The notes under the pieces were generated by a model. It made no database searches. It was not told the origin of the DNA and worked only from the letters and a program-made list of their open reading frames with translations. Source: Ambrosia x helenae (Eukaryota; Streptophyta; Magnoliopsida; Asterales; Asteraceae). From it: a stretch of DNA of 64,000 nt. The stretch lies in contig CM061228.1 of NCBI GenBank assembly GCA_030844895.1, positions 136,567,068 to 136,631,067 of the forward strand, read 5' to 3'. Shown one piece after another: positions 1 through 11,829 of the stretch (position 1 is its first letter; each line of letters opens with the position of its first letter). The position numbers were made by a program, and so were the translations under genes.

Positions 1-92
1 CACTTCTGCATAAAATTCATTTTCATCTTTAATGCTTTCTGTATGAAAACTCCAAAGAAACAAATGAATCAATTACCTCTTCAATATATAAA

Positions 93-124
93 CTAGTGGA
101 ATTATTCCGCGCTACGCAACGGGT
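93..124 (-). mobile_element. Helitron 3' terminus
   Basis: Read on the minus strand, a GC-rich imperfect hairpin (107-124) is followed about ten bases later by CTAG and then a T. This is the expected layout of a Helitron 3' end (hairpin, CTRR, insertion at A/T). The hairpin resembles those at 5153-5172 and 23895-23915, so it belongs to the same non-autonomous group. The 5' TC end, which should lie to the right, was not identified. Confidence 0.5.
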
Positions 125-1911
125 ATATGGTCGTGATCAGTTTGGTACGGTACTGACACTTGGTATAGCAACCACAAGAGAACACCTAGAAATACAATCG
201 TGATATGTTAAATTACGTGTTTTACGTCATTCGAAAATCTTAAATACAAATACATGTACTAGTTCCGATAAATCGGATACCAGTAACAATAAATAGTAAC
301 AATGATGGTTGGTCGACATTGTACCAGTACACTAGTTGTACTCATATAACCTATGGAAAAAAATGTTCTATTTTAAATACAACTCTCTTTTCAACGAAAT
401 CTATACCCGAATGTTGAGGAAAAAAACAAAACACAATTGCGTATTCAGCTTTTCTTATAAATATAACGAACACGCCCACGATACCAAACAAATACTCTAT
501 TTATTGGAGGTTATGAACACTTGACTAGTCAAAGTATTGTAGTCAAAGTCTTGCTTGCTTTGTGCCCCAAGTGATCAATAATGTTGACCTTGACCATTGA
601 CCAACATTATTGATCATTGACCAAAACTAGAGATTAGCCTCCTTGGATTATGCCCTAAAGTTTAGTCACTTCCTCATTTATTTTATGTACTTCCTTTATG
701 TATCGAAGATTGTTTCCTCCTTGTATTGTACAAAACATTATCTATATTATCTTATTAAGGAAGAGTGACGGGTAGGATGGTAATTTTCAATTCCGTACAA
801 CTTAAGAAGCAACATGCACAAGTGATTCATGCTTAAATCATGAGGGTATAATTGGAACTTTGTGGAACATTAAGACACTTAAAAGGGTATATTAGTAAAT
901 TTGTAATGACATTTTAGTTAAAAGTATAAAATTGTTTACCTTAATGCCCCTATAATGCACTCTCTTCCTAACCCACTACCAATTTAATGTTTTAATGTCA
1001 GCCTCCTGGTAATAACTTCCTGGTAATGAAAGAATTGAAGTGAATCGACATGCCTTCTTTTACAAGATCAAAAGTAACCCCCAATAATGAATCTCATTTA
1101 ATCCTCCAATGAAACCATTGAACTAGGTAATTGAATCCGCCCATTCATAGGTGTCTTTAGTTTGCTCTCACCATTAAATCGTCAGTTGCAATTGGTCATC
1201 AGTCATTAACAAATTCATTTGAAGTGTCATTGATGAATCGGTTTTAATGTGAATGGTCAATTATCACAATCAGTGCCCTGCAATTTAATTCAAAGAATGA
1301 CTTGGGATTCCCACACAACAGTTTCTAATGACGTCTATTTATGATCTCCAGTCGTTATGCTCGACGCACAATTTGCTATTGGTTACTACAATTCTCTCTT
1401 CCGACAACTCCTTCATCACACTTCCAGGTCATAATTTCTTTTATCTTTTACATTGCAAGGTTTTTGTAATTTGTGAAGCCACTTGTTTGAGCTTAGGATT
1501 TTGGGGTGAATTGAACAAACTTGAATATTTCTATGTTGTATTTAAAGTGTGCATACCAGCTGCTCGATGAAATGCCTGTTATTGTTAATAAGAACCAAAA
1601 CAAACATTAACCATAACCAAAATCTTAGTGCACATCCCATGGTCTTTCACATACATAATTGGGTGACTTTGTTTGCCACTCATTCCAACAAAGAAACATC
1701 CAAATTTGCATGTAACTCAATTTTTAAATAGATACGCAACTTTTCTTACATGATGATAATAATGAAATTACTCGGTATACAAGCAAAGAAACACAAAATA
1801 ATTCATAAGATCAAAGATCTGGCTGTTCATTACAGTGGATTGTATCACTACTTAAACTACACTACTGGAAGTTTTGGCTGCAAATAAAGAATAATAGGCG
1901 TGCTAATGTTT
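125..1911. other. Intergenic, no gene seen
   Basis: AT-rich sequence with only short open frames that show no domain, codon bias or splice context. The part at 330-560 is loosely related to 5340-5530 (both contain a TTGACTAGTCAA palindrome and a similar tract), so it is probably an old dispersed repeat. Confidence 0.5.
572..616. repeat. Short inverted repeat (15-bp arms)
   Basis: Arms 572-586 and 602-616 are exact reverse complements (TGATCAATAATGTTG against CAACATTATTGATCA) around a 15-base loop. No function can be assigned; it may be a MITE remnant. Confidence 0.6.
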
Positions 1912-1990
1912 GTGTATGCATTGGCCAAGAAATTAAAAAACAAAAGGAAGCAAAGGTCTCAGTTGCAGCAATTTCTTGGCCAACATACAC
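1912..1990. repeat. Foldback hairpin, miRNA-precursor-like size
   Basis: Arm 1912-1934 pairs with 1970-1990 over 21 bases, interrupted only by a two-base bulge (CA), with a loop of about 35 bases. The stem contains TTGGCCAAGAAATT. Size and pairing suit a small-RNA precursor, but I do not recognise a known plant miRNA, and a tiny MITE would look the same. Confidence 0.4.
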
Positions 1991-2209
1991 CTTTCTAATA
2001 GATAATCTTGGATCTTAAAATCTATATTATGTTAAGCAGCAATGTCAAGTAGAACATAAAACCAATATTCTAAAGACATCATAGATGACTTTTCATCTAT
2101 TCGACTTGCTCGACTTGGTGAACACGTTCCATTCAACCATTTCTATAAATTTCGGAGTGGTTTTCACTTTTGAGGTTATGCTAATCCATTGGGTTATTGT
2201 TAATTGCAG

Positions 2210-2301
2210 GGGCAAAGTATGAAACACATGAGATGTGTAGAGATGAGTGGAACTTGGCTGGTAAGAACCCATACGGTTATCTAACCAAAGAGGAAGCCTA
2301 G
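2210..2301 (+). pseudogene. Exon-like scrap of an unknown gene
   Basis: A pyrimidine-containing tract ending in TTGCAG is followed by 29 open codons and a TAG stop. The peptide ends in GKNPYGYLTKEEA, which looks coding rather than random. I cannot name the family, and no continuing exon upstream was recognised. It may share a parent gene with the exon-like stretch at 3125-3180, or both may be chance. Confidence 0.25.
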
Positions 2302-3124
2302 CAAAGATAAAAGAAAATTGGATGGGTTTTCATTCGGGTTGTGTACAGTATTTATTTGGTTAGTATTAATCATGCACCATTAGCACACTTGTGAAAGTTG
2401 GCATTTTATAAATCCTAGCATTAATGTTTAAATCTGTGTTAACTATGCTTGATTTAAACAACAAATAATTTTTAAATGTGTATTAATATGTTGAATACAT
2501 GATATTTTTACAAATTATCTTGCTCAATATGAAATCACCTTCTAAGATAGAATGGTTGTGCAACAATGTTATTTATTGTCAATATGCCTGTTGGAGGTGG
2601 CAAGGCAATTTTGTCCCGTTTATTTATGAGTGGGTCAATTTGGGTTCTGTTATCTCTGATGAGCAAGATGAGTAAAAAAAAGATTTCCACAACGTTACCA
2701 GACTTGTTTTGACCTGTTACCCAATCATCCCATTTTGCCACCTCAAGTTTTTTATTCTTAACCTATTGGGAAATGAGCGAGGAAGCTCTACTTTAACTTA
2801 AGTCGACTCTTGTTTGCATGTTATAGCAAACATACTTTAATTACGATATGTGTGGTATAATAAAGGAGCTACTGCTAATCCCTTATTTCAGCAAGGTGTG
2901 TACCTCTTTCCAGTAATGTGCTTGTGGAATCTTGATACATTAATGATTTAATTATATATTTAATAATTAATTGGAGGAAGTACGCAAAGGAGCTATAATT
3001 CCAAAAAACGAATCACTTAACTCATGTAGAAGGGCAACTGCTCTCTTTTTTTAGAAATTCTATTTGTTACAATGCCAGTTTTGAATCATGTTCTGATCTT
3101 TAAGTTTGCTTTTTTTTTTTGCAG
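2302..3124. other. Intergenic, no gene seen
   Basis: AT-rich sequence with a short minus-strand open frame (2535-2741) that has no recognisable domain and is not credited as a gene. Confidence 0.5.
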
Positions 3125-3180
3125 TTGCTTGATGGGAGGCAGAGTCCAAGCGTGTTCAACTTTCTTGAGGCGATTAATGG
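3125..3180 (+). pseudogene. Exon-like scrap with both splice borders
   Basis: A long T tract and GCAG precede 56 bases coding for LLDGRQSPSVFNFLEAIN, followed directly by GTAATT. A polypyrimidine tract, AG acceptor and GT donor around a protein-like open frame suggest an internal exon of a lost or captured gene. Family not recognised. Confidence 0.3.
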
Positions 3181-3447
3181 GTAATTTTTTTATTTATTAT
3201 CTTAAACTAAAATAATGTGGTTTCACCCGTTTCCAAACCCACCATTTTTGTCTCGTAATCCATACATTGGTTCAAGAAAGTGGTGTAATTCGAGTTGTAT
3301 TCAGGAGACCCGGCATCAAAGAATGATTGATTGCAGTGTCGTTCCCTAATCTTTGTGGGCGAGAATTCTCCGTTCAGTTCTGATTCCACATGACAACAAA
3401 ACTAGATAGATTCAGTGCATTGGTAGAGGTATGTATTCTCTACTCTG

Positions 3448-4219
3448 TGTATGTGTATATATATTTTTTTTTGATCTGCAAATTTCACTTTATTTCACCC
3501 AAAATATATATACAAGATTACAAACTAACAAGACACTAGTCGTAATCTATAAAAAGTACGCCAAACACCTTAAGTTCTCAAACTATAACAATATCAGCTA
3601 TCTCTCACGTTATTGGTACGTCGAAGACTTTCCATTTCTCCCATGACCACCCGGACGATTTGGATTTATGGTTTACCCAACTGAAAGAGACCGCTTGAAT
3701 TTCGCCAAATATCCCGTCCAGGTTCACCCTTTTTTCCTTGAAAAATCGCCGCATTTCGTGCCTTCCATATGGTCCATGAAGCTGCGTAAATAATTATTTG
3801 AATCCACTTCCGTTTGCTTGCTGCTATGTGCCGATTAATATGCAACTTTAAAAGATCCCGAACAGAGAATGCATACACTGGAGGTATGCTGCACCATGAT
3901 CCGATCTTATGCCAAATCCAAGACGCAATGTAACAGGACGTGAATAAATGATCTGCGTCTTCATCGTATTCCCTGCACAGCTTACACTCCGATGGGCCGT
4001 GAATGATATTTCTTTTCAGCAGCCCCTTTTTAGTCGGTAATCTATCTTGTTCCGCTCGCCACATGAAAACAGAGACCTTCTTCGGAACCCTTTTACCCAC
4101 TGAAAAGGGTAGAAAGGAGGCGTATAATTATGCAGCAATTTCTTGCACGCAGACACCGAGAACTGTCCATCCGCAGCCCCAACCCATTCCCAAATATCCC
4201 GCTGTATGTGTATATATAT
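3448..4219 (-). mobile_element. 5'-truncated LINE (L1 type) with target duplication
   Basis: The body runs 3465-4202 on the minus strand and ends in an A tract (T run at 3465-3472 on the plus strand). It is flanked by an exact 17-bp direct repeat, TGTATGTGTATATATAT, at 3448-3464 and 4203-4219. That is the signature of target-primed reverse transcription with 5' truncation. The coding remnant is the C-terminal zinc-binding region found after the reverse transcriptase in plant L1 elements. Confidence 0.85.
3666..4202 (-). pseudogene. LINE ORF2 C-terminal fragment (zf-RVT domain)
   Basis: The frame at 3666-4100 encodes VPKKVSVFMWRAEQDRLPTK, then CKLCREYDEDADHLFTSC and WIWHKIGSWC. This is the zf-RVT (reverse transcriptase zinc-binding) pattern of plant non-LTR retrotransposons: a W-R-x-DRLPT motif, then a CxxC...H...C cluster. 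The preceding part (DIWEWVGAADGQFSVSACKK) is in another frame, with the shift near 4085-4095. Reverse transcriptase and endonuclease are absent. It is a dead 5'-truncated copy and should make no functional product. Confidence 0.85.
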
Positions 4220-5152
4220 AGTACAACTTCTGAAAACATAGTTTATAGGTTCAAGGATTTTGCTCGATTGTAACGAAGGAGCAGCCAGATGCAATGTTGA
4301 TACCACTAGAATATTTCCTCATGGCCAAGTCTAAGTCAAAGAAGCCCGTTATGGCCAAGTCTGATCACTGATGTCCATCTCCCCCAAGCATTATACACCA
4401 GAAAGCATGGGTTTGTAGCGCCTGACCTTCACCAAGATTCGTTAATACTCTATATATCATGAGATGTATGCGAGGATTAGCGATTTCCAGTTACATATGT
4501 TAGGGGATGATTGAATGTATGGGGTATATAGGTACATGGGAGAAATTAATTGAGAGCAAAGCTTAAAATAATTTAAACTAGAAAAGGGATATTCATGTAT
4601 ATCTGCAAAACTAATGTTGTTCTATAGTAATAGTATATGATGAAACGAAAATAAATAAACATTTTGAGTTTATGAACATATTAACTTAATCAAATGAGTT
4701 GTCTTTTGTTGCTGCTATTACTTCAAGTATAGAAATGAATAAGAGATAAAGGATGTATTTAAGTTTAAATAAATAATCTATATTTAAATTTTGAATACAA
4801 AATCATCCAAACTGACTCTCATACCTTGTATAAGTTTAATAGCGTAGGTAAATCGCCTTAATATTTCGTTAATGACATTGAACCTATAAGTGAAAGTCTT
4901 GCCTTCATTCTTACTCATGATGAATTATCAACCAGCTTAGTCACATAACAAAATATGTATAAATTGTAGTCGAAAATCGAAATGAGTACCGGTAATCAGT
5001 GACAGATTCAGAATTTTTTTTCCAGTGGATTCACTATCTTTAGATGCTCCAAATTCATAGGACCGGAGTTAAAAAGTTTGGGTCGGTTGTTAGGAACCCG
5101 GTAAGGGTTGTGGTTTGTAATAAACATAACCATTAAATCTAATATCAGTGAG
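4220..5152. other. Intergenic, probable interior of a Helitron
   Basis: AT-rich, without a credible reading frame. It precedes the Helitron 3' end at 5183 and may be that element's body; a TCTATATTTAAA tract near 4788 is one possible 5' end but is not convincing. Confidence 0.35.
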
Positions 5153-5183
5153 ACCCGCCGCAACGCGCGGGTATTCCTACTAG
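5153..5183 (+). mobile_element. Helitron 3' terminus
   Basis: A hairpin with stem ACCCGC/GCGGGT (5153-5172) is followed eight bases later by CTAG (5180-5183) and then T. This fits a Helitron 3' end on the plus strand and matches the hairpins at 107-124 and 23895-23915. Confidence 0.55.
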
Positions 5184-5734
5184 TAATAAAATAACATCTT
5201 TCATATTCTCTCTACATTTCTTATACAAAATCCACCTAGCCATTTTGAGAGTCGTTGGCGTTTAGAAACCGAGCAGCCCTCCCGCTGCAGAGCTCAAACA
5301 TATAAATAAAACCAAATAGAAAATTGCTTCCGCTTTTGGGGGACAAAGATGGAACAAGTCTTGAAGCACAAATCTTGGAAGACTTTGACTAGAATTATTA
5401 TTTTGACTAGTCAAATAGTCATGATCTACAATACTATTTTGACTACAACTATTATTTCAACAAAAGTTTATACCAAAATGTCAAAGGGAAAACTTAATCA
5501 CAACTACGTATTTATCCCGATCAAAACATAACCAACCCAATAGTAAGGTTACATGCGTATTTAGTTATTTTGTTTGTTTTTTTCTAAAAGAATAACAAAG
5601 ATAAGTTATTGGCCCAATCAATTATTGTTTTTTTTCTAAAAGGAAAAAAAAAACATAACAAACACAATAGTAAAGTCACATGTGGCCCAATCAAATATAG
5701 TTACTGAAGAGATAGGGAGCCTAATCCACGCGGA
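5184..5734. other. Intergenic, no gene seen
   Basis: AT-rich DNA containing a palindrome TTGACTAGTCAA (two WRKY-type W-box cores in inverted order), also found near 525. The last part (about 5690-5739) is the left flank of the older LTR-like segment into which element B inserted; it resumes at 21963. Confidence 0.45.
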
Positions 5735-5739
5735 CGCGA

Positions 5740-8444
5740 TGTAACACCTCAACCGATGGCGGAAACATCGAGGTGTCACGTAGTGACGATTGTTCAATAG
5801 CACATGGACTAAATTGTAAATATTAATAGCAAATAACTTCCATTGTTCAAAACGAAATACAAAGAGTCTTAATATATATAAATCTCAAACATAAATAATA
5901 AATGTTCAACTTTTATTTAAGCACTAGGTCCAGCCTAAGCGTGAAAAGCATGCAAGATCAAACTTCACCTGAAACATGTACAAAATAATTTGTCAACACA
6001 TATAATGCATTGGTGAGTATATCCATTTTCGTTCAACCAGTAATTTGCAATTTATGTGCCTTGATGTTTGTAATATGTAAAAGGGTCAAAATCAAGCCTC
6101 CCATTGTTCAATAATCGTTCACCCATCGCTCAAGAAAAACCATAACAATGACCAAGGACTTAACTCGTTCACGTAAGTAACCAAGGGATATAATTCGTAG
6201 TACTACTCATTGTTAGGTGCGGCCCAAAGGTTAATGACTTTGACAAATCGTTCATACAATTCACACAAAACATATCAAGGAGCACATTGCGTTGTAAAGA
6301 GTATACATAGGTTTAATAATAATAGTACATGAGTCACCCCAAAAGAGTAAAACACTAAAAAGGGGAAAGATATACTCACAGTTTGCGAAAGCGATCAAAA
6401 TCCACTTAAGCGGTCGTGAGCTAAGTAATGGGAATTCCGAGGAATTCAACCTATAATGTGTAAGAATACTAACAAGGAAATGTCTAAGAGTCTAAAGTAA
6501 CTAGGGTCTAAGGCATTAGGGTTTGCTAAGTCGATTTGGGGAATTAGAGTTTTTATGATTAGTCGAATTAATGTAAAAGTTGTATATTAAAAATAATATG
6601 CCAAAGTTTGTAAATATGATTTAGGTAATATAATTATTACCAATTAAATATTTAGATCAAAATATATTTGCGTAATTATGACAAAATAATTTAGTTAATT
6701 ACTTTAACTAATTATTATAAATAAATGCAATAATTATAAATGTATAAATAAATAATTATGTATTTCACAATGATCTACAAATGGTAAATAAGATTTTCAA
6801 ACATAAAACATTTCTATTTTATAAGAAAAGTATTCATAAAATAGATATTTAATAGTACAAATAAATAAATTATTAATTATGTCTAATTAATCATAAATAA
6901 GACTAATAATTCAAGACATGATCCAAAAATGCTATTTTTATAGAAAATGGATGATTTCTGGTGTAAACTAATGAAAATAATTTTCCCATAATTTTTATAA
7001 ACTTATTTCTATTTAAAACTGATTTAATGAGATTAAATCATGTTTAAATGATTAAAAATAGGAAAATTAATAAAAATAAGTGTTTTCTGAACCAAATAAT
7101 TTTATTTCAGATTAGAATGGTTGGAAATAATTACCCAAAAAGTTTGAGGTTAGAATCATTAAAAATGAATTTTTTATCAATTAATTATGATTAAATCAAT
7201 TTAATTCAATAAAATATAAAAATAAAACATTTTTCAGAAAATAAAATTGTGGAAATGTTCTATGAGGTGTCAAGAAGCTACTCCTAAATTTTCATAATTT
7301 TTGGAGCAAAAATGAATTTATTATGAATATTCTAAGTTTTATGTATTAAAAATGATTATTATATGATTAAAATAATAATTAAATCTAACTAAAGAAAAAC
7401 TGCAAAAAAAATGTGGGGGATTCCCTGGGCTCGAACCCGGGTCTATCCTTTGCATCCCAAACACAAAAACCACTACACCAAGGCCATTGTTTGTTAATTT
7501 TAGTAAAACAAATTATTTTTATCAATAACCCGACCATCTTCATCTTCCCCAATTAGCTAGCAAGAACCCTAACCCTAGCTTCAAATCAATCGGCCCTAAT
7601 ACACTGATAGAAGTTCAGCGATTAAGGGCGTTTTACTCGGGAATCAAATCTAAACTAAATGGCATAACGAATTGAACTTACAAACCCGTATAAAGCTCGA
7701 AATTGAGGCGCAAAAACTGAACACAAGTGCCGCGATTTGGAGAACTTGCAGACACGATTTGCTATGTTTTTTTGTGTGTTTTGCGAAGCTTAATGATGCA
7801 GAAACTAAATGGCGTGTTTGGTTTATATAACAAACGATTAAAAACGGGTTTTAGATTATCAAGACCGTTTCATCATTTAAACCCGATTAAAACTTGATTA
7901 TTACGCGTTATGGCACATTAATATCCATAGAAACGGTTGAATAATGATGGGGAAAGACAACAACAAACATTAAAACGGATTAAAACCAATTGAATTGCTA
8001 TAACACTTGTTGCCGGAGTGTTGGCCGGATCCGGCAATATCCCGACCGGAAAATAAAAAAAAAAAAAAAAAAAACGTGTACAGAGGGAATTAAGAGAAGC
8101 TGATTTTTAACTTTGGCCTCTTGTCAAAAATAGTCCCTGAATTTCTAACTGTGTTTGTTTTATATTTAACTGGATTAGTTTTTTTTAACCAACTTTAATT
8201 AACTTAACTTTAAAAGTTTTAAAACTTTATAAAACCTAATTTTTTTATAGAACCTTTTACGAATACGTTTCACATACGCATTTGATTAAAACTTATACCC
8301 GGTCCTTAACGAATACAAATGATTAAATTTTTTATTCGTTCTAAAATTAAATTTAAAAACAACGCACATACAGGGACTGAAATGGAAATATTTGAAGGAC
8401 TAATATCGTCAATTAGATGAAAGTCTAAGGTGACGGATGTCACA
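5740..8444 (-). repeat. Element B 3' LTR
   Basis: 2,705-bp LTR, TG...CA on the minus strand. It differs from the copy at 19258-21957 at about ten visible substitutions plus short indels. It carries a tRNA-like module (7416-7486) and a TATA-like TTATATAA about 615 bp into the LTR (7823-7830), which suggests a U3/R border there. Confidence 0.93.
7416..7486 (-). other. tRNA-like module in element B 3' LTR (sense)
   Basis: On the LTR sense strand an A-box-like TTGGTGTAGTGG is followed about 40 bases later by a B-box word GGGTTCGAGCCC, with a four-of-five-pair T stem around TTCGA. The acceptor arm does not pair, so this is not a working tRNA gene. It lies about 960 bp into the LTR, in the part expected to be transcribed. 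Modules at the matching place in the other LTRs of the family have different sequences. Confidence 0.6.
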
Positions 8445-8460
8445 GTCTCCCCTACTTTAG
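8445..8460 (-). promoter_or_regulatory. Polypurine tract of element B
   Basis: Directly before the 3' LTR the minus strand reads CTAAAGTAGGGGAGAC. This purine-rich stretch, expected to prime plus-strand DNA, matches the tract of element A (AAAAGTAGGGGATGC). Confidence 0.75.
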
Positions 8461-9237
8461 AAAATTTCGTCTCGAAATTTCTTTCAAGTGAAGATTTCTG
8501 GTTGTGGAATATATGGGTATGTTATCGACGAAAAACACTTACGTATTGGTTCAAGAAAGGTTTACAAACTCGATTCATAATATTCCTAATTACAGATATA
8601 AGATCTACATAAAAATTATAATCGTTTAAGTTCAACGTGCAATTATGGAGCATAAATTTTATAAGAATGAGATTGCCATTAGCAACCTCCACAGTAAAAG
8701 GATGGGTAAAGTGAGGACAAGTACGAGCAAGCAAAGGTTCAAATTCTAACGAGACAAAACTCCTATCTGCACCGGTAAAAATCGAAGCATATAAGTTAGT
8801 AATAAGAAATGTACCATTGACAACGTCGTTGATAGCTTGATCTTGGTTAGCATTGATGTTGAAAGCACAACCACGAGCTGGAGCTGCTTGAATTGCTGGA
8901 ACTGCCGGGGCTGCTGGGTTTTGTTGACGGGTCTGGATAAAAGCCGTGAGATGAGGGCATCTATTTAGCATATGGTCGGGATCACCACAAGCGTAACAAA
9001 CTCTAGGTTGACCAACTCCCTGGTTTTGGGTAGCAGTCTGTGGGTTATTCACGGGTCGATTAACAACACGACAGAAAGGGGTGGTATGACCCAGTCGACC
9101 ACACGTGTCACATTTCCAGCAGGGTCGGTTGGTAGGGTGGTGAGAGTTGCATGTGGTGCACTTAGGGTGCACACCTGCATAGTTCCCTTGAACCTTTTGA
9201 GTTTGGGGTGCAGCTGTGACATCCGTCACTTTTTCAT

Positions 9238-9281
<44 letters not shown>

Positions 9282-9497
9282 TAAGATTAATAATAATAAT
9301 AATAATAAAAATAAAAATCAGATTTTATATACATTTTTAACCAAACCCATTATCAACCATAACCAAACCCAATATCCCTTAAGCCCATCCACCTTCCCCA
9401 TTCCTTTACATTGGGCCCTGCTGAGCCCAGGGAATCAGCAGGCCCATCTGATCAGCCCACACTCCCTACTACCCCTTTACCTTAATTAAAAAAAAAA

Positions 9498-9578
9498 GGA
9501 TGGTTTGTGTTTATGCCGGGTCTCGAACCCGAGCCACTACACACACTCACGCGCGCCTTAACCAGCTAGGCCACATCC
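9498..9578 (-). other. Antisense tRNA-like module in element A 5' LTR (U3)
   Basis: On the minus strand: A box TGGCCTAGCTGG, D stem GCCT/AGGC, B box GGTTCGAGACC, T stem TCGGG/CCCGG, and a GGATG/CATCC outer pairing separated by about a dozen extra bases. This is the best preserved tRNA-like fold in the window, but the acceptor is interrupted, so a working tRNA is unlikely. Confidence 0.6.
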
Positions 9579-9874
9579 TCGAGTTGGTTTTAATCCAACT
9601 TAAATTATATTTAAGGTCATTCCCTTCTGTTCCCTTCTTCTTCCTTGGCCCTGTTCGACGTGCAGCAGCTACTTTATATTATTTTTTTTTTTAAACAATC
9701 GTAATGGCTAATATTCATCTAATACGTGTAATGTTTAATTATGGTTGACCATTGACTCGTGAAATCCGGCCTAATCTTCATCTAATACGCGTTAATCATC
9801 AAATCATTACCAAAGGACGCGTCAACATTCATGGACGAGTCAATAATTACCATTTCGAACACCAAGTCCTTTCC

Positions 9875-9883
9875 CTATAAATT
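9875..9883 (+). promoter_or_regulatory. TATA box of element A 5' LTR
   Basis: CTATAAATT, 660 bp into the LTR and repeated at the same place in the 3' LTR (15517-15525). TATA-like words occur at similar offsets (about 595-615 bp) in the related LTRs, so this probably marks the U3/R border. Confidence 0.6.
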
Positions 9884-10210
9884 GAAGGTTGCTGAACCTT
9901 CTAATCTCGCCGAACATCATCTCTCAACCTCTAATTCTTACTTTAAATCCTTCTGTGTTGGTTAATTGAGCACGTTTTGACTTTTATACTTGACCAAGCA
10001 ATCGTGTTCTACACGACATTGTAAGTAACGATTAAATATATGGTTTTACTCCTTGTTTTTGGCCCGACCAATAACCCTATGATTTCTGGGGTTATTGGTT
10101 GGTAATTCGTGTAATTGGAAATTTTAGGGTTCTTGTTTATAAATGGGGAAGATGACTCTCAGGTAATTGTGTTAAATAAAATTCTAAATGATAGAAATCA
10201 ACAAAACTGA

Positions 10211-10281
10211 TTTGGATCAGATGGTTTCCACGCATGTTTTAAGTCATAGGGGACCGGGTTTGACCCGGGTTCAATCCCCAC
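10211..10281 (+). other. Sense tRNA-like module in element A 5' LTR
   Basis: A-box-like TGGATCAGATGG and B box GGGTTCAATCCCC, about 1.0 kb into the LTR and some 335 bp after the TATA box, so probably inside the transcript. It occupies the same position as the modules at 7416, 27556 and 62344 but has a different sequence. Confidence 0.55.
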
Positions 10282-11809
10282 AAAACACAATTCTTTTCTT
10301 TTCTTTTTGAAACCTTTCTTTTTTTTTTTATATTTATTGTTTCATCTTTCAAATTAATTTTAAAATACCAAAACCCTTTTATATATTCTACAAAAATTAT
10401 ATCATGTTGATCTGAGATAAAAGTTTAACTTACAATTTTTTAGTTTTCAAAAAATTATTTATTTAATATATATAATAAATAAATCAAGTTTATTCTATTT
10501 TATTTATAAAAATCCATTAAATTATCAAAACGATCTTATAAATTTCCACAAAAATTATCCTAAGTTTTTATAACATTAATCTTTTCAGAAATGATTTTTA
10601 TTTCTGAAAAAATCATTTATTTGATATTTTTAATCAATTTTTGTTAGTTTTAATAATAATTAAATCATAATAAATTCATTTTACAATATTTTTGTACCAA
10701 AATTTTACATAAATTATTTCTATTCATATAGAACTGAAATACAATTTTTAATTCAGAAATTCTTTGATTTTAATATTTTTAGATATTAAAGTCGTATTTT
10801 GACAATTTGAAATAATTAGATTAAATATTCTCATGCTTAAAATCTTATGTTGTGACTATATTCAACTTAAAATTTTACAAAAAGACTTTTATTCATTTAT
10901 TTATTAAATTCCTTATATTTAATAAACAATTAGTTTATTAAACAAATAAAACGTTTATCCCCAATTCGAAGCCTTAGATATACATGTATCCTAGAGTTAT
11001 TTCACTCACACATTATCAATTACTTTAGGTTAATCTTTTGGGAGAAATCTCAAGTTCATATTTCGTTGTCCAGTCCAATTTCAAGTTACTACGTGAACAG
11101 TGAGTATCCCTACCCCTTTTTGCTTTTATACATTTTTGGGGTGTTACATGTACACTATTACAAATTCAAATTCAAATTTACATTTTTACAATACAATTCT
11201 AGTACTATGTGCATTGCTTACAACGTGCTTTATGCTTAGACAATACATGTGGATTACATTTGTACTTAGTGAAATCATTAACATGGTACAAGCCGACCTT
11301 AACATTGGATAGCGCTATTTGGATTGACAACCCGCCTAGGTTGATTCTCCCCCTTTTTCATCGGAGAATCCGTGGCCATTGTTAAGTTATTATCCATTTG
11401 TTGGATAAGTACACTACAGTTCATACAGTACATTATACAGTCACAGGGTTGATTTCGCTCATTTGTTTGATACATGGTTTACATATTTGCACTGTAGCTT
11501 GCACTTGAATTGTATAACTTTTAATCTACTATATATATCAAAACTAGGAATGCTCACCAACATTTCTTATGTTGACCAAACCTATTTTTGTACATGTTTC
11601 AGGTGCAGTTTGATCAAGAAACTTTTAGCGCTTTATTATGCAGTTATTTCATCATTTATATTTCATTTAAGACTTTGTATTTCCATTTCCTTGTAAGACA
11701 ATTTTTGGGTTTTATTTAATAATATTTACATTTAAGTACCATGTGCTTTTGAACAATCGTCACTACGTGACACCTCGATGATTCCGCCATCGGTTGGGGT
11801 GTTACAGAT

Positions 11810-11829
11810 TGGTATCAGAGCCATGGTTA
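11810..11829 (+). promoter_or_regulatory. Primer binding site of element A (initiator tRNA-Met)
   Basis: TGGTATCAGAGCCATGGTTA, complementary to the 3' end of plant initiator tRNA-Met, starts three bases after the 5' LTR. The identical site serves element B on the other strand (19235-19254). Confidence 0.93.

Larger units (their letters stand above)
9215..11806 (+). repeat. Element A 5' LTR
   Basis: 2,592 bp, from TGTGACATCCGTCAC to GGTGTTACA. It contains an AT repeat (about 9241-9279), an antisense tRNA-like module (9498-9578), a TATA box CTATAAATT at 9875-9883 and a sense tRNA-like module (10211-10281). The primer site follows two bases after the LTR end. Confidence 0.95.

Noticed and set aside
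11100..11696. Open frames at 11100-11312 and 11463-11696 (and copies at 16741-17337)
   Set aside because: They lie in LTR sequence, have no domain, and owe their identity to the two LTR copies.
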